64,000 bases of DNA from a virus, in the IMG/VR virus record IMGVR_UViG_3300035670_000101, positions 29,395 to 93,394 of that record, one strand, 5' to 3'. The translations under genes were made by a program, and so were the position numbers. The notes below the pieces were generated by a model, which searched no databases, had not been told where the DNA came from, and saw only the letters and a program-made list of their open reading frames with translations. Numbering within the stretch: the first letter of the stretch is position 1; each line of letters opens with the position of its first letter. Of this stretch, positions 8,452 to 16,306 are shown piece by piece.

Positions 8452-9534
8452 ATGACACGTACAGTATTTAATGAATCAAACACAGGACACATCACTAAAA
8501 CATATCCGATGTTTTTTGGAGATAGTCTTGGTTTGGTTGATACAGTGAATGTAGTTAACAAAGAAATTGAAATGTTAAAGGAGAAACAGCGAGGTGGTCG
8601 TTGGTATCCTACTGAGATTAGTTTATCTCAGGATAAGCAAGACATGGACAAAGCTCCAAAAGAAATTGTTGATATTATGAATTTAGCTATTTCTTGGCAA
8701 CACACAACAGATAGTGTTGCTGGTCGATCTATTGGTGCAATGTTACTACCACATGTCACTAACACTGAAGCTGAAGGAATGATTGGTGAGTGGAGTTGTA
8801 TCGAGTTCATTCATGGTGAAGCTTATGTTCACATTGTAAAACAAACTCGCATGAACCCTGATCAAGCTTTAATTGACACTTACAAGAACATTCGTGTTTT
8901 GGCTCGTAGTAAGAAGATTATTGATGTATTTAACTCTTTGTATAATATGTCACATAATCTCCCATTACGTGAAAAGAAAAAGATCATGGCAAAAGCTCTT
9001 GTCACCATTATGGCTATGGAATGTATTAGCTTTATGTCTTCTTTTGGTGTGACATTTGCTATTGCTGAGTTAGGTTACTTTCAAGGTATTGCTGAAACAG
9101 TGTCTACTATCGCACGAGATGAATTGTATCATGGTCGTATGAGTTATGAGTTAATTAAGGCTACTCGTTATGTAGACGGTTGGAGTGATATTTACGATGA
9201 AGTCTTAGAGGAATGTTCAGAAGTTATTCACTCGATTACTAAGGGTGAACATGCTTGGAATGAATACCTGTTCTCAGAAGGTCGTAGCTTACCAAACCTA
9301 ACGAGAAATAATTTAGATGAATTGAATTTGTACTTCCACAACTTTGTTTGTAACCTTGTTGGTATTAAAAACAATTTCGAGGTTGTTAAGGATCATCCGT
9401 GTAAATTTATGGATAAGTACATTGATCGCTCTTTGTTGCAATTCGCATCTCAAGAGATTCAACACACTAGCTATCGTCAAGGTAGTGTTGTAGATGATTT
9501 GGACGATGATTTAGATTTTGATTTTAATTTTTAA
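8452..9534 (+). CDS. nrdB: ribonucleoside-diphosphate reductase, small (beta) subunit, class Ia
   Basis: 360 aa, near the usual 375. All diiron ligands are visible: Asp in TTDSVAGRS, Glu and His in CIEFIHGEAY, Glu in MECISFM, and Glu/His in IARDELYHG. The radical tyrosine follows the first histidine (HGEAYVHI), as in class Ia enzymes. The C-terminal acidic DDLDFDFNF tail is the peptide that docks on NrdA. SD AGGAAAG precedes ATG 8452. It generates the tyrosyl radical for NDP reduction. Confidence 0.96.
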   Translation: MTRTVFNESNTGHITKTYPMFFGDSLGLVDTVNVVNKEIEMLKEKQRGGRWYPTEISLSQDKQDMDKAPKEIVDIMNLAISWQHTTDSVAGRSIGAMLLPHVTNTEAEGMIGEWSCIEFIHGEAYVHIVKQTRMNPDQALIDTYKNIRVLARSKKIIDVFNSLYNMSHNLPLREKKKIMAKALVTIMAMECISFMSSFGVTFAIAELGYFQGIAETVSTIARDELYHGRMSYELIKATRYVDGWSDIYDEVLEECSEVIHSITKGEHAWNEYLFSEGRSLPNLTRNNLDELNLYFHNFVCNLVGIKNNFEVVKDHPCKFMDKYIDRSLLQFASQEIQHTSYRQGSVVDDLDDDLDFDFNF

Positions 9535-9543
9535 GGGGAAGAA

Positions 9544-9762
9544 ATGATTACTGTATATTCTAAAGATTCTTGTGCTAAATGTGGTCAAGCGATTATGCTG
9601 CTAAAGATGAAAGGTGTTGAACATGAAGTATTAAAGCTTGGTGTTGATTACGATTATGATAAAGCTGTAGAGCTTTCTAATGGTCAGAAGGAATTTCCTT
9701 TGATCTATGTAGGGGGAAATCATCTAGGTGGACTAGAAGCTCTTAAACAGCACCTTTCATAA
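9544..9762 (+). CDS. glutaredoxin/NrdH-like redoxin
   Basis: This 72-aa thioredoxin-fold protein has CAKC at residues 10-13 and the FPLIY cis-proline region. It matches phage glutaredoxins that reduce the C-terminal cysteines of NrdA. It lies 9 bp after nrdB with SD AAGGGGAAG, completing an nrdA-nrdB-grx operon. Confidence 0.9.
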   Translation: MITVYSKDSCAKCGQAIMLLKMKGVEHEVLKLGVDYDYDKAVELSNGQKEFPLIYVGGNHLGGLEALKQHLS

Positions 9763-9783
9763 AATCCATATAAAATAAATTTA

Positions 9784-9817
9784 AAAGGAATGTGACACAT
9801 AGTTGTTGCCTTCCTTT
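9784..9817 (+). terminator. intrinsic terminator after nrd operon
   Basis: AAAGGAA (9784-9790) pairs with TTCCTTT (9811-9817) around a 20-nt loop, followed by CTTTTT. It ends the nrd operon; a -35-like box overlaps its 3' arm (see 9806). Confidence 0.65.
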
Positions 9818-9834
9818 CTTTTTATCTATATACT
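9806..9834 (+). promoter_or_regulatory. candidate sigma70 promoter overlapping terminator
   Basis: TTGCCT at 9806-9811 lies 17 bp from TATACT at 9829-9834, about 34 bp before the next ATG (9868). The -35 box overlaps the 3' arm of the terminator, so one sequence may end the nrd transcript and start the next. Confidence 0.5.
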
Positions 9835-9867
9835 TTAATTATTCAAGAGAAACTATTAGGTGATAAA

Positions 9868-10152
9868 ATGAAACTAGAATTTAAGAAAGATAATTCATAT
9901 GTTGGTCGTAGTGATCCATTTTGGGAGCACCCTTCTTGGGATTTACTATTAAAGACGGTTGAAGATGAGTGTGAGCTATATAAGATTAAAGAGTTTTTAG
10001 ATTCTTTTGATGCTGAAATCAAATTTGTTTGGTTTGAAAACGATCCCTCTGTTTCAGAAGAAATTATAGATCAATATTTTGATGGCGATTGTGATGTATT
10101 AACAGGTTGGAATCCTATCGTACCAGATGGAAGTGGTTGGGTATTGTTATAA
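9868..10152 (+). CDS. hypothetical protein
   Basis: This 94-aa acidic protein is rich in Trp and Asp, with TTAGGTG as SD. No motif is recognised. It is the first gene after the candidate promoter at 9806. Confidence 0.65.
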   Translation: MKLEFKKDNSYVGRSDPFWEHPSWDLLLKTVEDECELYKIKEFLDSFDAEIKFVWFENDPSVSEEIIDQYFDGDCDVLTGWNPIVPDGSGWVLL

Positions 10153-10199
10153 ATTCATGATACTGAGGATGGTGCTGTGTCTTTATGGGGAAGAAATAA

Positions 10200-10373
10200 A
10201 TGTTAATTGATAACTCAGATATGTTTTACGAAGATTTAGAGAAATACAAACGCCAACACCGAAAGCGTCAGAAAGATATGCGAGAAGTTAAACGTTTAAC
10301 TCGTAGTGTTGAGAGATTCTTAAAGCAAAAGACTAATGTTGATGCTGAACAAAAGTATTACTGGGAGGTGTAA
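10200..10373 (+). CDS. small basic coiled-coil protein
   Basis: This 57-aa ORF starts at ATG 10200, 4 nt after GGGGAAGAAA. It is highly charged: residues 12-42 are Lys/Arg-rich and predicted helical. Nucleic-acid binding is possible but not shown. Confidence 0.6.
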   Translation: MLIDNSDMFYEDLEKYKRQHRKRQKDMREVKRLTRSVERFLKQKTNVDAEQKYYWEV

Positions 10374-10463
10374 TGTCCTACGTTCATTACGTGACAACAC
10401 TCATGTGTGCGATCAAGCATTGTCACTGTCGCTCCAACGCACGTAATTCTTGATAGGTGTGAT

Positions 10464-10691
10464 ATGAATACAAGCAAAATTACAGGTAAATTAGTTGCCA
10501 ATATTGAAACAGATGAGTATAGTATCAACCAACATATTGATCAATGTTTGCAGAAGATTGAAGATACTTGGTCTGATGTGTCTGTAGACTACTCTAGTGT
10601 AGAAGAATACTTCTTAGAGTTGGTTGATGTTGATAGTTGGGTTAGTAAAAATTGGATCACATTTAGTGTAGAATTTAAGGAGAGTAAATAA
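10464..10691 (+). CDS. hypothetical protein
   Basis: ATG 10464 is chosen over an upstream in-frame start at 10407 because AGGTG lies 4 nt before it. The 75-aa acidic product has no recognised domain. It ends 1 bp before thyX; its final GGAGAG codons supply the thyX SD, indicating coupling. Confidence 0.65.
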   Translation: MNTSKITGKLVANIETDEYSINQHIDQCLQKIEDTWSDVSVDYSSVEEYFLELVDVDSWVSKNWITFSVEFKESK

Positions 10692-10692
10692 G

Positions 10693-11355
10693 GTGTTTGA
10701 TTTTAATAAAGTGCGTGTTATTGGTGTGACTCAGCCTGTCGTTGATTTTATACCAGACAGTGAGGGTATTTTGAGTTACGCTGCTCGTGTTAGTAGTCCG
10801 AACAACCAAGAGAATTTTGACACAGCAAACAAGCTGTTAGACTATTGTGTTCGTAATAAGCACTATTCAGTGTTTGAGACTTGTTCTGTAACAATGGAGA
10901 TTGAAACTCCTCGTGACATTGCTCGTCAGATTCTACGACATCGTTCTTTCTCATTCCAAGAGTTTAGTCAACGGTATGCTCAGTCCACACAATTTATTGA
11001 ACGTGAGTGTCGTTTGCAGGACACTAAAAACCGTCAGAACAGTTTTGAAACTAATGATGCACAGTTGCAAGATAAGTGGAAAGAACTTCAAGAGCAAGTC
11101 CGTGTTACAGCTCAGAACAACTATGAAACTGCATTATCACTCGGTATTGCAAAAGAGGTTGCTCGTGTGTTATTACCGGAAGGTTTAACTATGAGTAAAA
11201 TGTATATGCAAGGTAGCGTCAGAAGTTACCTCCACTTCATTCAAGTTCGTGATGATGAGGGGGTAGCCCAGAAGGAAGTTGTTGATGTAGCTCGTAAGGT
11301 TAAAGATGAGTTGCTAAAATACTTCCCAAGCTTGTCTGGACAGTTGAGTAAATAA
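10693..11355 (+). CDS. thyX: flavin-dependent thymidylate synthase ThyX
   Basis: 220 aa, usual ThyX length. The diagnostic RHR-x7-8-S-x-R motif is seen as RHRSFSFQEFSQRY (residues 82-95), and the C-terminal substrate-binding SVRSYLHFIQVR follows. It methylates dUMP to dTMP with FAD and folate, feeding thymidine to replication alongside the ribonucleotide reductase. The start is GTG 10693 behind GGAGAG. A terminator follows at once. Confidence 0.95.
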   Translation: MFDFNKVRVIGVTQPVVDFIPDSEGILSYAARVSSPNNQENFDTANKLLDYCVRNKHYSVFETCSVTMEIETPRDIARQILRHRSFSFQEFSQRYAQSTQFIERECRLQDTKNRQNSFETNDAQLQDKWKELQEQVRVTAQNNYETALSLGIAKEVARVLLPEGLTMSKMYMQGSVRSYLHFIQVRDDEGVAQKEVVDVARKVKDELLKYFPSLSGQLSK

Positions 11356-11359
11356 ATTT

Positions 11360-11410
11360 AAGGGTGTAATACTAAGATGATTCTTCATCAAAGGTGTTGC
11401 ACTCTTTTTT
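11360..11410 (+). terminator. terminator with nested hairpins
   Basis: AAGGGTGTAA (11360-11369) pairs with TTGCACTCTT (11397-11406) with two G-U pairs, enclosing a perfect GATGA/TCATC hairpin and followed by a T run. It ends the thyX unit; its 3' arm doubles as a -35-like box. Confidence 0.7.
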
Positions 11411-11424
11411 GTTGTGTGTATAAT
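11397..11424 (+). promoter_or_regulatory. candidate sigma70 promoter overlapping terminator
   Basis: TTGCAC at 11397-11402 is 16 bp from a perfect TATAAT at 11419-11424, about 32 bp before the next ATG (11456). The -35 box lies in the 3' arm of the thyX terminator. Confidence 0.6.
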
Positions 11425-11455
11425 TGAATACATATTAACTTAATTGGATACTGAC

Positions 11456-11764
11456 ATGGAAACTAAAGAACTTTTACTTAAAGAGTTGAAAAACATAAAC
11501 CCTAATAAGTGTGATATTAAGATCAGTCGTAATACTGATTACTCTCTTTTATTTAGCACAACAAGTCAATCCTTAAAGTGTGTAACTTACATCTCCATTA
11601 TTAGTGATTGTCTTACAGCTACTATTTCTAGTAATGATGGTGCGTCTTTTTCTATTTACAATAAAGGTAACGTATTAGATTCTAAGAGTTATTGTATCGA
11701 ATGTGAAGGGTTGTTCAAAGAGGTTTATGATGCTATCAAACATTTGTTAATTGTTGATGTGTAG
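11456..11764 (+). CDS. hypothetical protein
   Basis: This 102-aa product uses ATG 11456 behind a short GGA SD; an in-frame TTG lies 12 bp upstream. Alternating hydrophobic and Ser/Thr residues suggest a beta-rich fold. No family recognised. First gene of the unit started at 11397-11424. Confidence 0.65.
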   Translation: METKELLLKELKNINPNKCDIKISRNTDYSLLFSTTSQSLKCVTYISIISDCLTATISSNDGASFSIYNKGNVLDSKSYCIECEGLFKEVYDAIKHLLIVDV

Positions 11765-11781
11765 GGTGGGGGGTAGTTTAA

Positions 11782-11979
11782 ATGAGTGATGATAATAATA
11801 CACAAAAACAACGAGTGTTTGAAGTTGGTGAGTGGTGTAGGGTAACTAAAGGTTTTTATCGTAATCATAAATGTTGGTGTTCATATAAAATTGATTGCGA
11901 TGTTATTGGAAGTATGTTTTACTTAGAATCACTAGGGACATACTTTAGTGAAGATTATATTACGTTTAATGTTGAATGA
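11782..11979 (+). CDS. hypothetical protein
   Basis: This 65-aa ORF follows a G-rich SD region (GGGTGGGG). It has paired cysteines and Trp residues (CWCSY) and looks like a small beta barrel (FEVGEWCRVTKG). No function assigned. Confidence 0.55.
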   Translation: MSDDNNTQKQRVFEVGEWCRVTKGFYRNHKCWCSYKIDCDVIGSMFYLESLGTYFSEDYITFNVE

Positions 11980-12000
11980 TTTAAATTTAGGAGAGTTAAA

Positions 12001-12174
12001 ATGGCTAAACAAAAGCAAGATAACAAGACTGTTGATATTGAGCTGTTAATCCTACGAGATAAGATTGAAGAGCTTATTGATAAGTATGAAAGTAATTCGA
12101 ACGGAATGGATATTATTACTCAAACGTGGTGTCAATCAATTACTATAGACTTGAAAGGGTTATTGGAGAATTAG
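12001..12174 (+). CDS. small helical hypothetical protein
   Basis: This 57-aa ORF has SD AGGAGAG 6 nt before ATG 12001. Residues 11-32 form an amphipathic, probably coiled-coil helix. The stop directly abuts the next ATG (TAGATG). Confidence 0.6.
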   Translation: MAKQKQDNKTVDIELLILRDKIEELIDKYESNSNGMDIITQTWCQSITIDLKGLLEN

Positions 12175-12558
12175 ATGAATATTAAACTGAAAGACAATTG
12201 GGTGCTAACAAAGAACCCTAACAATATTATTCTTGGTAAAGTTACTAAGCGGAAGAATAAACTTGGAGAGATGGAAGATCACATTCAAAACATTGGGTAC
12301 TATACAACCCCATTTAACGCTGTTTTAGGCTACTTAAAGTACGGTATTAGGGATAGTAGTGCTGAGAGCTTTACAGAGCTAGAACAAGCTTACAATGAGC
12401 TTATCGCTAGTGTTTCTAAGGGTGTTGGTGAATGGTGTAGTGAGCAAGATAAGATTCAAACTTTAGAGCTAGAGAATAAGACTTTGAAGAGTAAACTTGA
12501 TTTGTTGCAACACATGTATGATAGCTTAAGGTTTAGATTGGATGGGTTGGAACAGTGA
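12175..12558 (+). CDS. hypothetical protein, C-terminal coiled coil
   Basis: 127 aa. The first 75 residues (NWVLTKNPNNIIL, then NIGYYTTPFNAVLGYL) resemble a widespread small phage protein family (DUF5405-like, low certainty). Residues 90-127 are a heptad-like coiled coil. It overlaps the next GTG start by 4 bp, implying coupling. Confidence 0.65.
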   Translation: MNIKLKDNWVLTKNPNNIILGKVTKRKNKLGEMEDHIQNIGYYTTPFNAVLGYLKYGIRDSSAESFTELEQAYNELIASVSKGVGEWCSEQDKIQTLELENKTLKSKLDLLQHMYDSLRFRLDGLEQ

Positions 12559-12866
12559 GAAAAGACTTTAGAGATTGTGAAGATGATGGTTCAAAGCATG
12601 TGTTTTTGGTTGGCACGGCTGTTGTCTTTTCATTTGTGATATTCCTACCACTACTCTTTATTTGGGGTTCTAGTAACAGCAGTTCGAGTGTTGATGATTT
12701 AAAACCTAAACTTTTAGATACGAACTCAATAGGTTGTTCAAAGTATCGTTACAAAGGTAGTGAGTATTGGGTTTGTCCTAAAGAGTTGAACATTAATTCT
12801 GTAGAGGTTACTTATCGTAACGGTAGAACCTCTAGAACTGAGTTGGAACCTGTTTTACAAGAATAG
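12555..12866 (+). CDS. single-pass membrane protein
   Basis: This 103-aa ORF starts at GTG 12555 overlapping the upstream stop. Residues 15-38 form one strong transmembrane helix, followed by a Ser-rich linker and a 50-residue domain with two cysteines (GCSKYRYKGSEYWVC), probably periplasmic with a disulfide. Such architecture occurs in superinfection-exclusion and lysis-regulation proteins, but nothing specific identifies a function. Confidence 0.6.
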   Translation: MRKDFRDCEDDGSKHVFLVGTAVVFSFVIFLPLLFIWGSSNSSSSVDDLKPKLLDTNSIGCSKYRYKGSEYWVCPKELNINSVEVTYRNGRTSRTELEPVLQE

Positions 12867-12888
12867 GTGTTAAGTAGGAGGGTTTAGG

Positions 12889-13050
12889 ATGTTGAAAAGT
12901 GAGGTTTTATTTGATGGAAACTTGATCTATGTAAACGGCTTGGTTATTGAGCGTGGAAAGTTTGATTATTATGTGACGAACAGTGATGAAGATGTTTTAC
13001 TGGAGTGGGTTTCTATTGAGGAAGCTGTGAAGTTTTGTTTGGAGCAATAA
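12889..13050 (+). CDS. small hypothetical protein
   Basis: This 53-aa ORF starts at ATG 12889 with AGGAGGG about 8 nt upstream. The product is acidic and mixed alpha/beta, with no known family. It is the last gene before the promoter at 13056. Confidence 0.6.
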   Translation: MLKSEVLFDGNLIYVNGLVIERGKFDYYVTNSDEDVLLEWVSIEEAVKFCLEQ

Positions 13051-13055
13051 AACTA

Positions 13056-13084
13056 TTGACCATTTAAAACAACTCTGCTATCTT
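13056..13084 (+). promoter_or_regulatory. sigma70-type promoter with TGC before -10
   Basis: TTGACC (13056-13061), 17-bp spacer, TATCTT (13079-13084). The -10 is preceded by TGC, a feature shared with several other rightward promoters in this window. It drives the 97-aa gene at 13118. Confidence 0.8.
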
Positions 13085-13117
13085 ACTCTCATACACAAAC
13101 ATATCAGGAGAAACACA

Positions 13118-13411
13118 ATGAACATCAATGAAATTACATTTGAAGTGAAAGCTGTAGAGGGTACAGAGTTGTTCGAATACAAATTTAAGAATGTACCAGA
13201 TTATGAAACTATTACTTTCTACATGGATGAAGATGTAAATGCTACAACCCTTGAGGAATTACTTGCGGGTTTGAGTATTATTAACCCACATCATTTCCGT
13301 AGTATGTCTGGTGCATATAACACACCCTTAGGGCGATTAATGATTAATGGTGATCATAATCTTGGTAGTTATGAAGCATTATTAGAAGTTGTTGAGATGT
13401 ACTCTGAATAA
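13118..13411 (+). CDS. hypothetical protein, monocistronic
   Basis: 97 aa, starting at ATG 13118 behind AGGAGAAA. It has its own promoter (13056) and terminator (13436), so it is independently expressed, probably early. The acidic mixed alpha/beta sequence matches no known family. Confidence 0.7.
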   Translation: MNINEITFEVKAVEGTELFEYKFKNVPDYETITFYMDEDVNATTLEELLAGLSIINPHHFRSMSGAYNTPLGRLMINGDHNLGSYEALLEVVEMYSE

Positions 13412-13435
13412 TAATATGCCAACTATGTAACACAG

Positions 13436-13456
13436 GGAGCTATAAGCTCCTTTTTT
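13436..13456 (+). terminator. intrinsic terminator
   Basis: Perfect hairpin GGAGCT (13436-13441) with AGCTCC (13445-13450) and a run of six Ts. Confidence 0.9.
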
Positions 13457-13560
13457 AATGTCTGTAAGAAAGCTAATGGGTAAATCTTTGTGTTTGCGAT
13501 ACACAGACAACAAGTTGTATAACCGTTTGTCGGTTGTTTGTAAAATGGTTAAAAAACATA

Positions 13561-13589
13561 TTGCACAATTTAAAGTTTAGTTTTATATT
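13561..13589 (+). promoter_or_regulatory. sigma70-type promoter
   Basis: TTGCAC (13561-13566), 17-bp spacer, TATATT (13584-13589), about 65 bp before the ATG at 13654. Confidence 0.65.
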
Positions 13590-13653
13590 TAATTCATACC
13601 AGCAATACTTCAAAGAAGTTTGTAATGTAAATAAAAATTAGGAGTAATACATC

Positions 13654-14586
13654 ATGGTTAAAACATTAAACAAAACAAATGTAGCAGCAAAAGACATTAA
13701 GCAATTCCTCATGTCAGGTGAAGCTAAAGTAGATTTCCTGAACAATGGTAAAGATATGGTTTATCGTATCGAAGGAGTTGAAGATTTAGATGTTGCTGCA
13801 CAGGGATTCATCATTGATCGTGGAGAAGTTAAATATCCTAAGCTTAGTAACGATACTGTGTATATTGGAAGCAGGGATGGATTCTCATCCATCAACATCT
13901 CTTTTAAAACCTTAATCTGCTTACTTAATGGTTATCTACCTAAAGGTGGTCAAGTGTTAAGTTTGAAAGATAACAAGTTTGGATATGCTCCACACAACTT
14001 AGTGTTAAGAAATAAGTTTACTGATGAAATTTCACCAATAGACATTCTTGAGAAAGTTGGAAGTGTTCAGGCTGAAGATTCTGAGAGTGCTGGAGACACT
14101 AACACTAGCGAAGATAATAACCCTAGTGAAAACATTAACCTCATTGGTGAATACACAATGTACACCAAGAAAGAAGTTGTGAAGGAATATGTGACAGAAG
14201 ATGGTGCTGCATTTCCAACCAAAGAACTTGCTGAGTGGCATCAAGAGAATGTTGCAGAAGCTAAGAACCTTGCTCAAGTTGTCTTGGACTACAATGGTGG
14301 TTATCAATTAGCTGAAAAGGTATTCCAAGAGAAAGTGAAATACAATAAAGCTAAACCTTATGAGCACTTCCGTGATGTAATGGATGCTAATGATGGTGTG
14401 GTTGAACGTGATTCTAAAGAGGTTGTTAAGTTTAATCCTTTCACCATAGGTGGCGTACCACATTTTGCATACTTGTTCAGTAATAAGCAATACACGCAAA
14501 CTAAGGCTGATGAGATCATTGATATGCTGAAGTTAGCTCAAGAGGTGTATGAAAACTTAGAGAAGTTATCTAAAGAAACTGTATGA
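13654..14586 (+). CDS. hypothetical protein, monocistronic
   Basis: 310 aa behind TTAGGAG, with its own promoter and terminator. The N-terminal 140 residues are beta-rich. Residues 145-165 are a Glu/Ser/Asn-rich linker. The C-terminal region (EYVTEDGAAFPTKELAEWH onward) is helical. The two-domain layout and independent expression suggest a host-interaction or abundant early protein, but no family is recognised. Confidence 0.7.
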   Translation: MVKTLNKTNVAAKDIKQFLMSGEAKVDFLNNGKDMVYRIEGVEDLDVAAQGFIIDRGEVKYPKLSNDTVYIGSRDGFSSINISFKTLICLLNGYLPKGGQVLSLKDNKFGYAPHNLVLRNKFTDEISPIDILEKVGSVQAEDSESAGDTNTSEDNNPSENINLIGEYTMYTKKEVVKEYVTEDGAAFPTKELAEWHQENVAEAKNLAQVVLDYNGGYQLAEKVFQEKVKYNKAKPYEHFRDVMDANDGVVERDSKEVVKFNPFTIGGVPHFAYLFSNKQYTQTKADEIIDMLKLAQEVYENLEKLSKETV

Positions 14587-14608
14587 CATTCTACTGACAT
14601 ACCTCTAT

Positions 14609-14632
14609 GACCTCACTTGTTGGGGTCTTTTT
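14609..14632 (+). terminator. intrinsic terminator
   Basis: GACCTC (14609-14614) pairs with GGGGTC (14622-14627) with one G-U pair, followed by five Ts. Confidence 0.8.
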
Positions 14633-14818
14633 GTGCAGACAATAAATGTTCATTGTTGTGTGTTATATTTTAATTTAAAATTTTATTAATTTATTTTGTG
14701 AAAGGTATTGCTTCAAATAATGAATAGTGATTTAATAGTTTTCAAGGGGATGGGGATAATAAGAACAGGGTTGAACTTCTGTTAACCAGCCTAAAAATAA
14801 ATTTATTGGAGATGTATT
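14633..14818 (+). other. AT-rich intergenic/leader region
   Basis: No ORF is seen. The segment is very AT-rich (TTAATTTAAAATTTTATTAA around 14670) and contains AACAG (14763-14767) and CTGTT (14778-14782) arms of a possible hairpin just before the next gene. No convincing -35/-10 pair was found. Confidence 0.4.
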
Positions 14819-15076
14819 TTGAATACTCAGCTAAACGTAAGTGAAATGATTGAAGGGTTTGTTTCGGATTCAATTTTTGATGAGATTAAAACTTTACACA
14901 AAGAGAATAAAACTTTAATTGAGATTATCGAGGATTTACCTAATTACTCTATTGCTTGCAAACAAACTATGGTGTCTGTTAAGTCGAAGAATGAAAAACG
15001 TATTGACGATTTATACAGACAATTACATAAGAATGGTGTATTTGTAAAAGAGCAGTTGACTATCCCTTCAAATTAA
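14819..15076 (+). CDS. hypothetical helical protein
   Basis: 85 aa from TTG 14819 with TTGGAG upstream. It is mostly helical and charged (residues 20-45 and 55-72). No domain recognised. Confidence 0.55.
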   Translation: MNTQLNVSEMIEGFVSDSIFDEIKTLHKENKTLIEIIEDLPNYSIACKQTMVSVKSKNEKRIDDLYRQLHKNGVFVKEQLTIPSN

Positions 15077-15094
15077 TTTAATATTTAATTAAAT
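15076..15094. repeat. AT-rich dyad, intergenic
   Basis: ATTTAATA, 3 nt, AATTAAAT: a near copy of a dyad that recurs in intergenic gaps of this window (see 45560 and 48358). Confidence 0.45.
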
Positions 15095-15135
15095 ACAAAG
15101 CATAAATATTTTTGCAAACATTGGAGTAATATTAA

Positions 15136-15399
15136 ATGAACAAGATTCAAATGATGAAAACTTTGATAGATTCAACTAAAGGGCGGTTTTTCGTAATAAA
15201 TTTCGTAAAATCGAATGGTGAGGTTCGTAAGATGTTAACTCGAACTGGGGTTTCTAAAGGTGTGAAAGGTACAGGCTTACCAAACACTAAAGAGAATATC
15301 TTACGTGCTTATGATCTAAGTATTGGTCAATGGCGCAGTATTAACCTAGAAACTGTTCAGAAGATTAAATGCGGTAAGGTTTTGTTTGAGGAGTTATAA
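15136..15399 (+). CDS. SH3-like beta-barrel phage protein
   Basis: 87 aa. The pattern RFFVINFVKSNGEVRKMLTRTGV, then YDLSIGQWRSINLETVQKIKC (segments quoted in part), matches the small phage SH3 beta-barrel family: F-x-V-x-F-x-K-x-G-x-x-R, then R-x-I-x-L-x-T. The family is widespread in phages and of unknown function. SD TTGGAG precedes the ATG. Confidence 0.65.
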   Translation: MNKIQMMKTLIDSTKGRFFVINFVKSNGEVRKMLTRTGVSKGVKGTGLPNTKENILRAYDLSIGQWRSINLETVQKIKCGKVLFEEL

Positions 15400-15401
15400 G
15401 G

Positions 15402-15572
15402 ATGAAACGTAAATTAGAGAATGGTGACTTAGTTAAAACGTCAAACTTAGGTGATTTATACTTTGTTTGTGAGAATGATGATTATGCTGTACTGGAGGAT
15501 TTAAATGGGGTTACTTACAACGTAGATCATGGAGAGTATTGGTTGGAAGGTTTATTTGAGGGGAATGTGTGA
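15402..15572 (+). CDS. small hypothetical protein, SH3-like
   Basis: This 56-aa ORF starts at ATG 15402, 2 bp after the previous stop, with AAGG in TTATAAGG. LENGDLVKTSNLGDLYFV suggests a small beta barrel. It ends GTGTGATG, overlapping a 16-codon ORF (15572-15622) whose stop overlaps the next gene. Confidence 0.55.
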   Translation: MKRKLENGDLVKTSNLGDLYFVCENDDYAVLEDLNGVTYNVDHGEYWLEGLFEGNV

Positions 15573-15618
15573 TGGTTCCTGTTGAGCTGTTAATCCCGAA
15601 TAGTAAAGAGCTAAAGAA

Positions 15619-16005
15619 ATGAAAGAAATTAAGAATGAGCTAGATGTTTGGTGTGCGTTCCAGAATGGTGAAAAACTTCACCTTGAAGATGTTGCTATGG
15701 CTATGTATGGAGTGGATGTTAGCTCTTACATAAAAACGGTGAAAAGGAATGATTTAAATCGATTCAGGGTTAATAAGGTTGGTTGTGATGGTACAGCAGC
15801 ACTCACACTGCAAACCCTGCATGAAATGATAGAGCCTCTTTTAAATCAAAGAGTATGGGATAAAGATAAAGGCGATCCAAATGGCTCTGAGATTGATGTT
15901 GTTTACTACTGCTCTCCAATTGAGTACACAATGGAGATGAAAGACAATATGACTCAGATTGACAAATTTTATATCAATTATACCAGCGAGTTTATTTACA
16001 AATGA
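15619..16005 (+). CDS. hypothetical protein
   Basis: 128 aa. The ATG at 15619 overlaps the stop of a tiny ORF, and AAAGAG provides a weak SD. It has a helical N-terminal half and an aromatic C-terminal half. No known family. Confidence 0.6.
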   Translation: MKEIKNELDVWCAFQNGEKLHLEDVAMAMYGVDVSSYIKTVKRNDLNRFRVNKVGCDGTAALTLQTLHEMIEPLLNQRVWDKDKGDPNGSEIDVVYYCSPIEYTMEMKDNMTQIDKFYINYTSEFIYK

Positions 16006-16064
16006 ATAAATATACCCTTATCACAGTGTTAGATTTTGATATGAAATTAATGGAGGTGGAATAA
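16002..16064 (+). CDS. possible 20-aa coupled micro-ORF
   Basis: ATG 16002 overlaps the upstream TGA and its TAA overlaps the ATG at 16064. It may be translated by coupling or simply maintain ribosome flow. Only the perfect stop-start overlaps support it. Confidence 0.3.
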   Translation: MNKYTLITVLDFDMKLMEVE

Positions 16065-16306
16065 TGAACCTAAAGAATATTAAAAAAATCGTTCAAGATA
16101 GCCCATCTTGGGCGTACAGTTACAATCCAGATACCAAGAAATACTACACTAAGTATGAAAGTTGTTTAAACGACATAACCATTAAAGATCTGAAAGAAAA
16201 AGGTATTCGCCTTATTGATAAGAAGTACAACATGTTGTATTGGATGTTCATTATTTTTAATGTTTTTCTTATAGTGGTGTTATATGGTGTTGGTGCTTAC
16301 AAATGA
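16064..16306 (+). CDS. membrane-anchored hypothetical protein
   Basis: 80 aa with SD GGAGGTGG. Residues 57-76 form a single transmembrane helix near the C-terminus, leaving a 55-residue charged N-terminal domain in the cytoplasm. Function unknown. Confidence 0.6.
   Translation: MNLKNIKKIVQDSPSWAYSYNPDTKKYYTKYESCLNDITIKDLKEKGIRLIDKKYNMLYWMFIIFNVFLIVVLYGVGAYK

Noticed and set aside
10373-10453. 26-codon ORF overlapping the stop of the 57-aa gene
   Set aside because: Although ATG follows GGGAGGTG, the peptide is short, Cys/His-rich and without support; it may only serve translational coupling.
13458-13580. 40-codon ORF between a terminator and a promoter
   Set aside because: It starts inside the terminator T tract, has no SD and ends at the next promoter, so it is probably not transcribed as a gene.
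15572-15622. 16-codon ORF linking two genes
   Set aside because: Too short to assign as a gene; overlaps at both ends could couple translation but give no other evidence.
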